A stretch of 5,182 bases of DNA from Rhodoferax sp. (GTDB taxonomy: Bacteria > Pseudomonadota > Gammaproteobacteria > Burkholderiales > Burkholderiaceae_C). Both the position numbers and the translations under genes were made by a program. Shown here piece after piece: positions 1 through 5,182 of this stretch (position 1 is the stretch's first letter; the number at the start of each line of letters is the position of its first letter). The stretch spans positions 1-5,182 of the forward strand of contig JARXAU010000067.1 in assembly GCA_029865675.1 (NCBI GenBank), read 5' to 3'. The notes under the pieces are model-generated. The model made no database searches. It was not told the DNA's origin and worked only from the letters and a program-made list of their open reading frames with translations.

Positions 1-12
1 GCTTTGATTGGT

Positions 13-240
13 TTACTGACGGTTGGCCGACACCTTGGCAGCTGGCTTGGGTGCAAAGCCCTGGCAGGCCCGGCCGTCGAGCTGCTGCACCTGCAGGCAG
101 GGCAGCATGCGCGACTTGAAGCCGAGCAGCTTGCAGCTGTAAGGAAGCGCCGGGTCCCAACTGGTGGCGAAAAAGCGGCACTGCCAACAGTTTGCGCCGG
201 TGCTTGCCGGTGGTGGAAAGGTCGGAATATTGGGTGGCAT
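13..240 (-). CDS. Small cysteine-rich conserved protein of unknown function
   Basis: This is a 75-residue protein if the ATG at 240 is used. The frame is open to a TTG at 291, which would give 92 residues; an in-frame TGA at 295-297 limits it. Neither start has a clear Shine-Dalgarno. After a proline-rich N-terminus comes CWQC (residues 18-21), then FFATSWDP (23-30), a lone Cys (36), GFKSRMLP (40-47), and further Cys at 48 and 59. The order CxxC, TxWDP, Cys, GFKS, P and late Cys matches, from memory, a widespread family of very short bacterial proteins of unknown role. The four or five cysteines suggest a small metal-binding or redox fold, which is inference. There is no signal peptide or membrane segment. 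It is divergent from the secretion operon and need not be functionally linked. The overlapping plus-strand frame is treated as a shadow. Confidence 0.62.
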   Translation of the reverse strand: MPPNIPTFPPPASTGANCWQCRFFATSWDPALPYSCKLLGFKSRMLPCLQVQQLDGRACQGFAPKPAAKVSANRQ

Positions 241-303
241 GGGGCGGGTAATGGACGGCGGTTGCGGTGCGGCGTTGGCTGGGTCGTGCAAACGTCACGC
301 TGA

Positions 304-315
304 GCTTAATTAAGC
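304..315. repeat. Perfect 12-bp palindrome GCTTAATTAAGC
   Basis: The sequence GCTTAATTAAGC reads identically on both strands, with an AT core inside GC-rich surroundings. It lies about 64 bases upstream of the ATG of the minus-strand small gene, or 13 bases upstream of its TTG alternative. That position suits a dimeric regulator site or part of a promoter. No specific regulator can be named. Confidence 0.4.
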
Positions 316-618
316 AAAAAACAAGCCATTTGCAAGATCAAGCTGCCCGCCAACCTGCGGTGGCGCCAATTACCGGCGCAGCGCGCTGGTGACGTAAACC
401 CGTCCAAGTGCCATGGCATGCAATGTGCTGTGGCAAGGCTTATGCGTCGACCAACGAAAACACCGCCCATTTGCACCCCCCTTGCCCTCATGGCCTGTTT
501 ACCAGCCGACACCGAAAGCGTTTCCATGCGGAGTTTGAAAGGCAATGGCCCTTGCGCTGCGGCCAAAGGCTGCGGATTTGGGTGCGTCGTGCGCAGGGGG
601 CGTAAACGGGCGCGCTGC

Positions 619-640
619 GGGCGCCTGGGCGCAGGCGTCC
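619..640 (+). promoter_or_regulatory. Strong GC hairpin directly before the transporter start codon
   Basis: GGGCGCCTG (619-627) pairs with CAGGCGTCC (632-640) across a GGCG loop. This gives nine pairs, one of them G-T at 621/638. The hairpin ends one base before the GTG start at 642. Its 3' arm covers the only weak Shine-Dalgarno-like stretch (GCAGG, 631-635). In the mRNA it would hinder ribosome access, suggesting controlled translation. No T-run follows, so it is not a typical intrinsic terminator. If the real start is ATG 651, the effect would be smaller. Confidence 0.4.
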
Positions 641-641
641 T

Positions 642-2792
642 GTGATCGCTATGCGAGCAGCGTCTCTCCACACCGGCATACAGTGCCTCACGGCCATTGC
701 CCAGCACCACGGGCTGCAGGTCAGCCCTGAACGCCTGATTGCGAATTTTGCGGTGGGTGCCCAAGAGCCCGGGCCGATGGTGCTGCTGCGTATGGCAGCA
801 GACATTGGCCTGAAGGCTAAGGTTGAGAATCTTTCTTGGACCGGTCTGATGGCCCAGGGGGGCGTGTTCCCGCTCATGGCTTGCATGCGCGATGGCAGCT
901 TCATGATTGTGGTGGGCATGCGCCAAGAGGGCCCAGGCAAGATCGCGCTGCTCGACCCCACGGCTGCGCAAGCGCTGGTGGTGCTCGAAGACGAACGTAC
1001 GTTTTGCGCGCGCTGGGACGGGCAAGTGGTCTTGCTCAAACGCGAGCACAAGCTCACCGACCCCGACCAACGTTTCGGTTTTGCATGGTTTATTCCCGAG
1101 ATATGGAAGCAAAAGGAGGCGTTTCGCGACATCTTTATCGCGGCCCTGGCCATGCATTTGCTGGGCATGGCCTCGCCCGTGTTTTTTCAACTGGTGATCG
1201 ACAAAGTGCTCACTCACCAAAGCGAAACCACCCTGTGGGTGCTGGCCATCGGCGTTGTGATTGCACTGGCGTTTGACTCGATCTTCGGTTACCTGCGCCA
1301 AATGTTGACGCTTGCAGCCACCAACAAGATTGACATGCACCTGACTCGGCGCACGTTTGGTCATTTGCTGTCGCTGCCGATCGACTATTTTGAGACCACG
1401 ACTGCGGGCGTCGTCACGCGCCACATGCAGCAGCTCGAAAAGATCCGCAACTTTCTGACGGGGCGCATTTTCTTCACCGGCTTGGATACGGTGTCACTTT
1501 TTATCTTTTTGCCGATTCTGTTCGCCTATTCGGTGCAACTGGCGATGATTGTCTTGCTGTTTACCGGCCTGATTGCAGCGGTCATTGGCGCCATGGTCCC
1601 GACCTATCAGCGTCGCCTCAACGCGTTGTATTCAGCGGAAGGCCAGCGCCAGGCGATGCTGGTGGAAACCATTCACGGCATGCGCACCGTCAAGGCTTTG
1701 GCCATCGAGCCCACGCAGCGCCGCATTTGGGACCAGCGCTCGGCCGAGGCCATCACCATGCACTTTCGCTTGGGCCGCGTGTCGATCACTGGAAATGCCA
1801 TTACCGATTTTCTGGGGAAGCTGTTGCCAGTGGTGATCATCGTGATCGGCGCGCAACAGGTGTTTGACCAGACCTTGAGTGTGGGTGCCTTGATTGCGTT
1901 TCAGATGATTTCGGGCCGGGTGACCGCGCCCCTGATTGCGATGGTCGGCTTGGTCAATGAATACCAAGAGACCGCTTTGTCGGTGCGCATGCTCGGTGAG
2001 GTGATGAACCGGGCGCCCGAGGGTCGCGCCGGTGCGGGCGGCTTGCGACCGCAGCTCAAAGGCGACATCAGTTTTGACCAGGTGAGCTTTAGCTACCCCG
2101 GCTCCACCACGGCGGCTCTGAACAAAGCGAGTTTCGCGATTGCCGCAGGCACGGTGGTGGGTATTGTGGGGCGCAGCGGTTCGGGCAAAACCACGCTCAC
2201 CAAGCTGATCCAAGGCCTGTACCCGCTGCAAGCTGGCCTGGTGCGCTTTGACGGCGTAGATGCCCGCGAGATTGATTTGTCGCACTTGCGCCGCCAAATT
2301 GGCGTCGTGCTGCAAGAGAACTTTTTGTTTCGCGGCACGGTGCGCGAGAACCTGGTGGCCACCAAGCCCGACGCCTCTTTTGAAGAAGTGGTGGCGGCGG
2401 CCCAGGCTGCCGGGGCCGATGAATTCATTGAGCGCATGCCCAAGGGCTATGACACCTTGCTCGAAGAAAACGCCGCCAACCTCTCGGGCGGGCAAAAGCA
2501 ACGCTTGTCGATTGCCCGCTCCTTGCTGGCCAGGCCCAGCATTTTGATTTTGGACGAAGCCGCCAGCGCGCTTGACCCTGAGAGTGAAAGCATTTTCATC
2601 CGCAACCTGTCGCGCATCGCGGTGGGCCGGACGGTGGTGATGATCTCCCACCGCCTGTCGACCCTGGTCAATGCGGACGCCATCTTGGTCATGCAAAACG
2701 GCCAACTCATCGACAGCGGTCGCCACAGCGAGTTGCTTACCCGATGCGAAACCTACCAGACCCTATGGAACCAACAGACCAGTCATATGTAA
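642..2792 (+). CDS. Type I secretion ABC transporter, HlyB family, with degenerate C39 peptidase-like domain
   Basis: This inner-membrane ATPase-permease energises one-step export through a T1SS; at 716 residues it is close to HlyB (about 707). Residues 1 to about 130 form a C39-like domain. The usual Asp-Cys-Gly site reads His10-Thr11-Gly12, so the catalytic Cys is Thr, and the catalytic His position aligns with Phe87; Asp105 is kept. The domain should therefore bind substrate, not cleave it. Six hydrophobic segments follow (about 164-186, 197-218, 276-298, 299-320, 385-406, 412-437). The ATPase domain has A-loop Tyr485, Walker A GRSGSGKT (510-517, Lys516), Q-loop Gln558, signature LSGGQKQR (614-621), Walker B ILILDE (634-639, Glu639), D-loop SALD (642-645) and H-loop His670. 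All appear intact, so it should be active. The start is GTG at 642, with ATG 651 as alternative; an in-frame TAA at 603-605 limits it upstream. The 3' end overlaps the HlyD-type gene. Confidence 0.95.
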   Translation: MIAMRAASLHTGIQCLTAIAQHHGLQVSPERLIANFAVGAQEPGPMVLLRMAADIGLKAKVENLSWTGLMAQGGVFPLMACMRDGSFMIVVGMRQEGPGKIALLDPTAAQALVVLEDERTFCARWDGQVVLLKREHKLTDPDQRFGFAWFIPEIWKQKEAFRDIFIAALAMHLLGMASPVFFQLVIDKVLTHQSETTLWVLAIGVVIALAFDSIFGYLRQMLTLAATNKIDMHLTRRTFGHLLSLPIDYFETTTAGVVTRHMQQLEKIRNFLTGRIFFTGLDTVSLFIFLPILFAYSVQLAMIVLLFTGLIAAVIGAMVPTYQRRLNALYSAEGQRQAMLVETIHGMRTVKALAIEPTQRRIWDQRSAEAITMHFRLGRVSITGNAITDFLGKLLPVVIIVIGAQQVFDQTLSVGALIAFQMISGRVTAPLIAMVGLVNEYQETALSVRMLGEVMNRAPEGRAGAGGLRPQLKGDISFDQVSFSYPGSTTAALNKASFAIAAGTVVGIVGRSGSGKTTLTKLIQGLYPLQAGLVRFDGVDAREIDLSHLRRQIGVVLQENFLFRGTVRENLVATKPDASFEEVVAAAQAAGADEFIERMPKGYDTLLEENAANLSGGQKQRLSIARSLLARPSILILDEAASALDPESESIFIRNLSRIAVGRTVVMISHRLSTLVNADAILVMQNGQLIDSGRHSELLTRCETYQTLWNQQTSHM

Positions 2793-4126
2793 ATCGCAAG
2801 GCGCGGCGCGGCAAGCACACCACCGCATTGGAGTTTTTGCCCGATGCAGATGCGATCGAGCGCAGCCCGCTACCTGTTTACTTGCGTGTCACCGTGCACA
2901 TGCTGGCCTTGGCATTGTTGCTGTTTGTGGTGTGGGCGAGTTTTTCTGAGGTGGAGCGCGTGGTAGTGGCCTCGGGACGCTTGGTGAACCCCTTGCCGAA
3001 TATTGTGGTCCAGCCGCTCGAGACCTCGATCATTCAAAAAATCGAAGTGCGGGTGGGGCAGGTGGTCAAGCAAGGCCAGGTGCTGGCCACCTTAGACCCG
3101 ACCTTTGCCCAGGCCGATGAGGCGCAACTGCGCTCGCGCCTGCAAAGCCTAGACACCCAAACGCGTGGCCTGAGCGCGGAGTTGCTGGGGAAAAGCACGC
3201 CGCAGCCTGCAAAGGACGCCGACGCTGTGCTGCAGGCTCAGCTCTCGCGCGAGCGACAGGCCAATTTCTCCGCCCAGTTGGCCAAGTTGGAGCAAAACCT
3301 GGCTCGCCTAGCGGCTGGCATCGAGACCAACCGGCGCGACCAATCGGTCATGGAGCAGCGCATGAAGTCCTTGAATGAGATGGAGGCCATGCAAGAAACC
3401 CTGATGGCGCAAAACTTCGGCGCCCGTCTGCAATTGCTCGAAGCCCGCGAACGGCGCTTGGCCGCCGAGCGGGAGCTGCAACTGGCCCAAAACCGGGAAA
3501 GCGAGCTGCGCAATGAGTTAGCCGCACTGCAGTCTGAAAAGACGGCCTTTACCAAAGCGTGGCGGCAAAAGACCATGGAAGACCTGCTCACCACCGCACG
3601 CGACCGGGACGGCATCAAAGAACAATTGCAAAAAGCCGATAAACGCAAGCAGCTGGTGGCGCTGGTTTCGCCCGTAGATGCCGTGGTGCTTGACATGGCC
3701 AAGCTGTCGCAGGGCTCTGTGGTGCAGGCGGCTGAGCAGATGTTCACTCTGGTGCCGCTGGGCGCGGCTTTGGAGGCCGAGGTCAAGATCGACGCGCTGG
3801 ACATTGGCTACATCAAAGAAGGGGACGTGGTGCGCGTCAAGCTCGATGCGTTTCCGTTTCAGAAGCACAGCACCTTGGACGGACAAGTACGCACCATCAG
3901 CGAGGACGCTTTCCGGCGCGAATCCGCCATGTCGGGTGGATTGGACGGGTTTTACGTCAGCCGCGTGGCTTTGGGCGACACAAAACTGAAAAACCTGTCC
4001 GATCGCGCCCGGCTGTTGCCGGGAATGACGCTTGCCGCAGAAATCGTGGTCGGCACCCGTTCGGTGATGTCTTACCTGCTGTGGCCACTGACCAAAGCAC
4101 TCAACGAATCCATCCGCGAGCCCTGA
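2744..4126 (+). CDS. Type I secretion membrane fusion protein, HlyD family
   Basis: This periplasmic adaptor links the ABC transporter to a TolC-type outer-membrane channel. It has 460 residues from ATG 2744, or 453 from ATG 2765; E. coli HlyD has 478. A short cytoplasmic N-terminus with FLPDADAIERSP (31-42) leads to one membrane anchor (about 49-68). Next come a beta strand region and the first lipoyl half (about 70-120, with VGQVVKQGQVLATLDP). A long Gln/Glu/Leu/Arg-rich coiled-coil hairpin spans about 120-303, and the second lipoyl half plus beta-barrel starts near LVSPVDAVV (307-315). DIGYIKEGDVVRVKLDAFPF and the C-terminal RSVMSYLLWPL closely resemble the E. coli HlyD tail. It overlaps the transporter gene by 49 nt (28 from the alternative ATG) in another frame. 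Neither start has a clear ribosome site, so translation is probably coupled to the upstream gene. No outer-membrane partner gene follows. Confidence 0.94.
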   Translation: MRNLPDPMEPTDQSYVNRKARRGKHTTALEFLPDADAIERSPLPVYLRVTVHMLALALLLFVVWASFSEVERVVVASGRLVNPLPNIVVQPLETSIIQKIEVRVGQVVKQGQVLATLDPTFAQADEAQLRSRLQSLDTQTRGLSAELLGKSTPQPAKDADAVLQAQLSRERQANFSAQLAKLEQNLARLAAGIETNRRDQSVMEQRMKSLNEMEAMQETLMAQNFGARLQLLEARERRLAAERELQLAQNRESELRNELAALQSEKTAFTKAWRQKTMEDLLTTARDRDGIKEQLQKADKRKQLVALVSPVDAVVLDMAKLSQGSVVQAAEQMFTLVPLGAALEAEVKIDALDIGYIKEGDVVRVKLDAFPFQKHSTLDGQVRTISEDAFRRESAMSGGLDGFYVSRVALGDTKLKNLSDRARLLPGMTLAAEIVVGTRSVMSYLLWPLTKALNESIREP

Positions 4127-4129
4127 ATG

Positions 4130-4423
4130 TCAATGCAATCTGTAAATGCGCCAGCCCTCGCCGGTCTTGCGAATCCCAAATTTCCAAGCCAACTCGTGGC
4201 GCTTGATGAAGTTGATCGCCGAAACCCGTGCGCTTTGCGCCAGCCGGAAGTCGTCGATCAAGATCGAATCGCCAACTGCCATGTGGGTGAAGCGGTGACG
4301 GCTTCTGGGTGCGGGTTGTGACTCTGCTGCGGTTGGGTCTGCTTCGATCATGTTGGTCGCCTGTTTTATGCGCACTACCTCGTTACGCACGGCATCGGCA
4401 GCCCAAGCGGTTTCTTGAGTCAA
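4130..4423 (-). CDS. Small conserved protein with possible DNA-binding C-terminal domain
   Basis: The longest form is 97 residues from a TTG start at 4423. The alternative ATG at 4351 (residue 25) has AGG eight bases upstream and gives 73 residues. I report the longer form because GC-rich, coding-like sequence runs up to about 4420 and then drops sharply into AT-rich DNA. The C-terminal half is the informative part: FTHMAVGDSILI (about 45-56), then an Ala/Ser-rich helix-like SARVSAINFIKRH, then WKFGIRKTGEGWRIYRL. This resembles short proteins common in betaproteobacteria and their phages, in which a strand, a helix and a basic strand ending in R-hydrophobic-R suggest nucleic-acid binding. That likeness is from memory and the function is unproven. 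It converges on the membrane fusion gene with 3 bases between stop codons, so the two transcripts must overlap. A regulator of the flanking repeat gene is possible but speculative. Confidence 0.7.
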   Translation of the reverse strand: MTQETAWAADAVRNEVVRIKQATNMIEADPTAAESQPAPRSRHRFTHMAVGDSILIDDFRLAQSARVSAINFIKRHELAWKFGIRKTGEGWRIYRLH

Positions 4424-4519
4424 TTTAGAACTACTTTTTAGCGTGTCCCAACCGAAAAATATAAATTATTTGTGTACATCATTAAAAACAAACGTTACAC
4501 CTAAAAAATCAAAAAAAAT

Positions 4520-4530
4520 GCATTTAATGC
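4520..4530. repeat. Small perfect inverted repeat GCATT-T-AATGC
   Basis: GCATT and AATGC flank a single T inside the AT-rich block, about 195 bases upstream of the repeat-protein start. It could be an operator half-site pair. Short inverted repeats are also expected by chance in AT-rich DNA, so support is modest. Confidence 0.25.
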
Positions 4531-4716
4531 TTAAAATGATGGGGAATGTGTCTTTTTGGAAAGGGTTGCGGCGCGCGTGTGCATACCGAGCCGAGCCGAG
4601 TGGGGAGCAGCCGAGGCACAAGCTTCGTCTTACCGATCCGACGATCTCTCGATCAACTTTGTACGTGAAGCAGTTGGCCATCTCGATCGCCTCTTCAGAA
4701 TTTTGTTTAGAAACTT

Positions 4717-4720
4717 AGGT
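4717..4720 (+). promoter_or_regulatory. Ribosome binding site of the octad-repeat gene
   Basis: AGGT lies six bases before ATG 4726, a good distance for a partial Shine-Dalgarno. An in-frame TAG at 4708-4710 rules out an upstream start, so the start of the repeat protein is well fixed. Confidence 0.55.
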
Positions 4721-4725
4721 GCTAT

Positions 4726-5182
4726 ATGTCAGTTTCAAATTTTTCGACCACACAAATTGCTGCGCTGTCCACCAGCCAAGTCGCTGCGCTTACGACGGCC
4801 CAGATCGTCGGGCTCAGCACAGCGCAAGTAGCGGCCCTGACCACCTCACAAATTGTCGCGCTGACCACGGGCCAAGTTGCTCGAATGAGCACGGCCAATG
4901 TGCGCGCCCTAACGTCTGGCCAGATCGCAGCTCTGCAGACCGCAGACCTGGTGGCTCTCACCACGGCCAATGTGCAAGCGCTCTCCACGGCCCAAGTCGC
5001 AGCACTCACTACCGACCAAGTGGTCGCACTGAGCACCGCCCAAGTCGCTGGCATGAGCACTGCCAACGCACGGGCCTTGACGACGGACCAGATCGTAGCC
5101 TTGCAGACAGCCGACTTGGTGGCCCTGACAAGCACTAATTTGCAAGCGCTCACCACCGCGCAAATCGCAGCGCTGACGACCA
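4726..5182 (+). CDS. Octapeptide-repeat protein, 5' part only; candidate type I secretion substrate
   Basis: 152 codons are visible with no stop, and the frame runs off the window. After MSVSNF the protein is an uninterrupted array of octads [ST]-T-x-Q-[IV]-x-A-L. Over 18 complete octads, position 8 is Leu 16 times and Met twice; position 4 is Gln 12, Asn 4, Asp 2; position 2 is Thr 16 and Ser 2; position 7 is Ala 15 times. There is no Cys, Trp, Tyr or Lys, and the only Phe is residue 6. There is no N-terminal signal peptide, so Sec export is unlikely, while T1SS export through a C-terminal signal outside the window fits. Ser/Thr at position 1 with Gln/Asp at position 4 resembles a helix capping box, so each octad may be a two-turn helix stacked on the next (inference). 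Its neighbours, an HlyB/HlyD pair, make a secreted surface or matrix protein plausible. I recall similar Thr/Ala/Gln/Leu repeats in large betaproteobacterial proteins but cannot name a characterised family. Confidence 0.85.
   Translation, partial: MSVSNFSTTQIAALSTSQVAALTTAQIVGLSTAQVAALTTSQIVALTTGQVARMSTANVRALTSGQIAALQTADLVALTTANVQALSTAQVAALTTDQVVALSTAQVAGMSTANARALTTDQIVALQTADLVALTSTNLQALTTAQIAALTT
4744..5182 (+). repeat. Tandem 24-nt coding repeat, 18 complete copies plus a partial one
   Basis: The unit is 24 nt, always in frame, coding one octad; copies start at 4744 and every 24 bases after. The 19th copy is cut by the window edge. DNA identity between neighbouring copies is modest because codons differ freely, while the protein pattern is kept. 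No insertion or deletion breaks the register across the visible part. Confidence 0.9.
4840..5175 (+). repeat. Higher-order 168-nt (seven-octad) repeat, two copies
   Basis: Octads 5-11 (4840-5007) align with octads 12-18 (5008-5175) at 42 of 56 residues by hand count. Each copy has the same ordered markers: an octad ending in Met, then STAN-x-RAL, then a TxxQI octad, then QTADLVAL, then an Asn octad ending QAL, then a TAQ octad. Octads 4 and 11 are also identical in protein, so the period may extend further upstream. Confidence 0.8.

Larger units (their letters stand above)
241..641. other. Divergent spacer upstream of the secretion operon, no credible gene
   Basis: This stretch separates the minus-strand small gene from the plus-strand transporter gene and should hold the promoters for both. 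The frames crossing it translate into Arg-, Cys- and His-rich sequence with no family resemblance, and the long minus-strand frame through it continues antisense into the transporter gene. Its 3' part is very GC-rich, with CTGCGG recurring several times. It contains a perfect palindrome (304-315), a weaker stem (363-367 with 375-379) and a strong hairpin (619-640). I found no convincing sigma-70 promoter in either direction. Confidence 0.5.
4424..4725. other. AT-rich upstream region of the repeat-protein gene, no credible gene
   Basis: The 302 bases divide in two. About 4424-4550 is AT-rich with A-runs (35 G or C in 4441-4560, about 29%, by hand count), unlike the rest of the window. About 4560-4725 returns to ordinary composition, with three tandem CCGAG units (4586-4600) and a weak stem (4612-4617 with 4622-4627). 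Frames crossing it look non-coding. It lies between divergent genes, so it should carry promoters for both the minus-strand small gene and the plus-strand repeat gene. I could not assign confident -35/-10 boxes. The AT-rich part is the kind of DNA that nucleoid silencers such as MvaT/H-NS-type proteins bind, which is inference. Confidence 0.5.

Noticed and set aside
619..640. Intrinsic terminator before the transporter gene
   Set aside because: The hairpin is followed by the start codon and mixed sequence, not by a run of T.
306..1424. Minus-strand frame of about 370 codons across the spacer and the transporter 5' end
   Set aside because: It runs antisense to the clear C39-like and membrane domains and translates into His/Arg-rich sequence with no family resemblance.
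1632..2726. Minus-strand frame of about 360 codons opposite the ATPase domain
   Set aside because: It is antisense to intact Walker A, signature and Walker B motifs; such long shadows are normal in GC-rich genes.
4127..4321. Plus-strand ORF of 64 codons starting directly after the fusion protein stop
   Set aside because: The opposite strand encodes a recognisable small protein in the same place, and this frame has no ribosome site or family resemblance.
4719..5138. Plus-strand frame rich in Ser, His, Arg and Pro in another phase of the repeat
   Set aside because: It is also held open by the 24-nt periodicity, it ends within the array, and its residues vary as expected when codon wobble positions shift the sequence.
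4722..5156. Long minus-strand frame opposite the octad-repeat gene
   Set aside because: A repeat unit of 24 nt keeps any stop-free frame open throughout, so shadow frames persist on both strands. The plus-strand frame at 4726 has a ribosome site and a coherent octad pattern with synonymous variation, which marks it as the real one.
4744..5182. CRISPR array or DNA-level satellite
   Set aside because: The repeats have no unique spacers, show high synonymous divergence and stay in frame, so they are protein repeats.
4744..5182. TAL-effector-like DNA-binding repeats
   Set aside because: TAL repeats begin with a similar LTPEQVVA stretch, but their unit is 33-35 residues with a variable di-residue. 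Here the unit is eight residues and no longer module exists, so the likeness is probably just a shared helix-capping start.
4744..5182. RTX calcium-binding nonapeptide repeats
   Set aside because: There is no GGxGxD motif, few Gly and few Asp, and the period is eight residues.

Overview
The window reads as chromosomal DNA of a GC-rich Gram-negative bacterium. A betaproteobacterium of the order Burkholderiales, Comamonadaceae-like, is my best guess from codon use and protein style, but no taxonomic marker gene is present. The core is the inner-membrane half of a type I secretion system (T1SS): an HlyB-type ABC transporter (642-2792, +) whose 3' end overlaps an HlyD-type membrane fusion protein (2744-4126, +). 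No TolC-like outer-membrane partner is in the window.

Layout: a small cysteine-rich conserved protein lies on the minus strand (13 to about 240). It is divergent from the secretion operon across a roughly 400-base spacer that holds a perfect 12-bp palindrome (304-315) and a strong GC hairpin (619-640) directly before the GTG start of the transporter. After the two T1SS genes, a small minus-strand gene (4130-4423) converges on the operon, with only 3 bases between the two stop codons. A strikingly AT-rich block follows (about 29% GC by hand count over 4441-4560). A new plus-strand reading frame then opens at ATG 4726 and is still open at the window edge.

That last frame is the most unusual element. 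After six residues the protein is made only of an eight-residue repeat, consensus [ST]-T-x-Q-[IV]-x-A-L, with 18 complete copies and the start of a 19th. The octads are grouped into a seven-octad (56-residue, 168-nt) higher-order repeat. Repeat copies can be identical in protein while differing at many synonymous sites, so the protein pattern looks old and selected.

How the parts may work together (inference): the transporter's N-terminal C39-like domain has lost its catalytic Cys and His, as in HlyB, so the system should export a large substrate without removing a leader peptide. The octad-repeat protein encoded next to it is the obvious candidate substrate, perhaps a giant surface or matrix protein. 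Its C-terminus, where a T1SS signal would lie, is outside the window, so the pairing is unproven.
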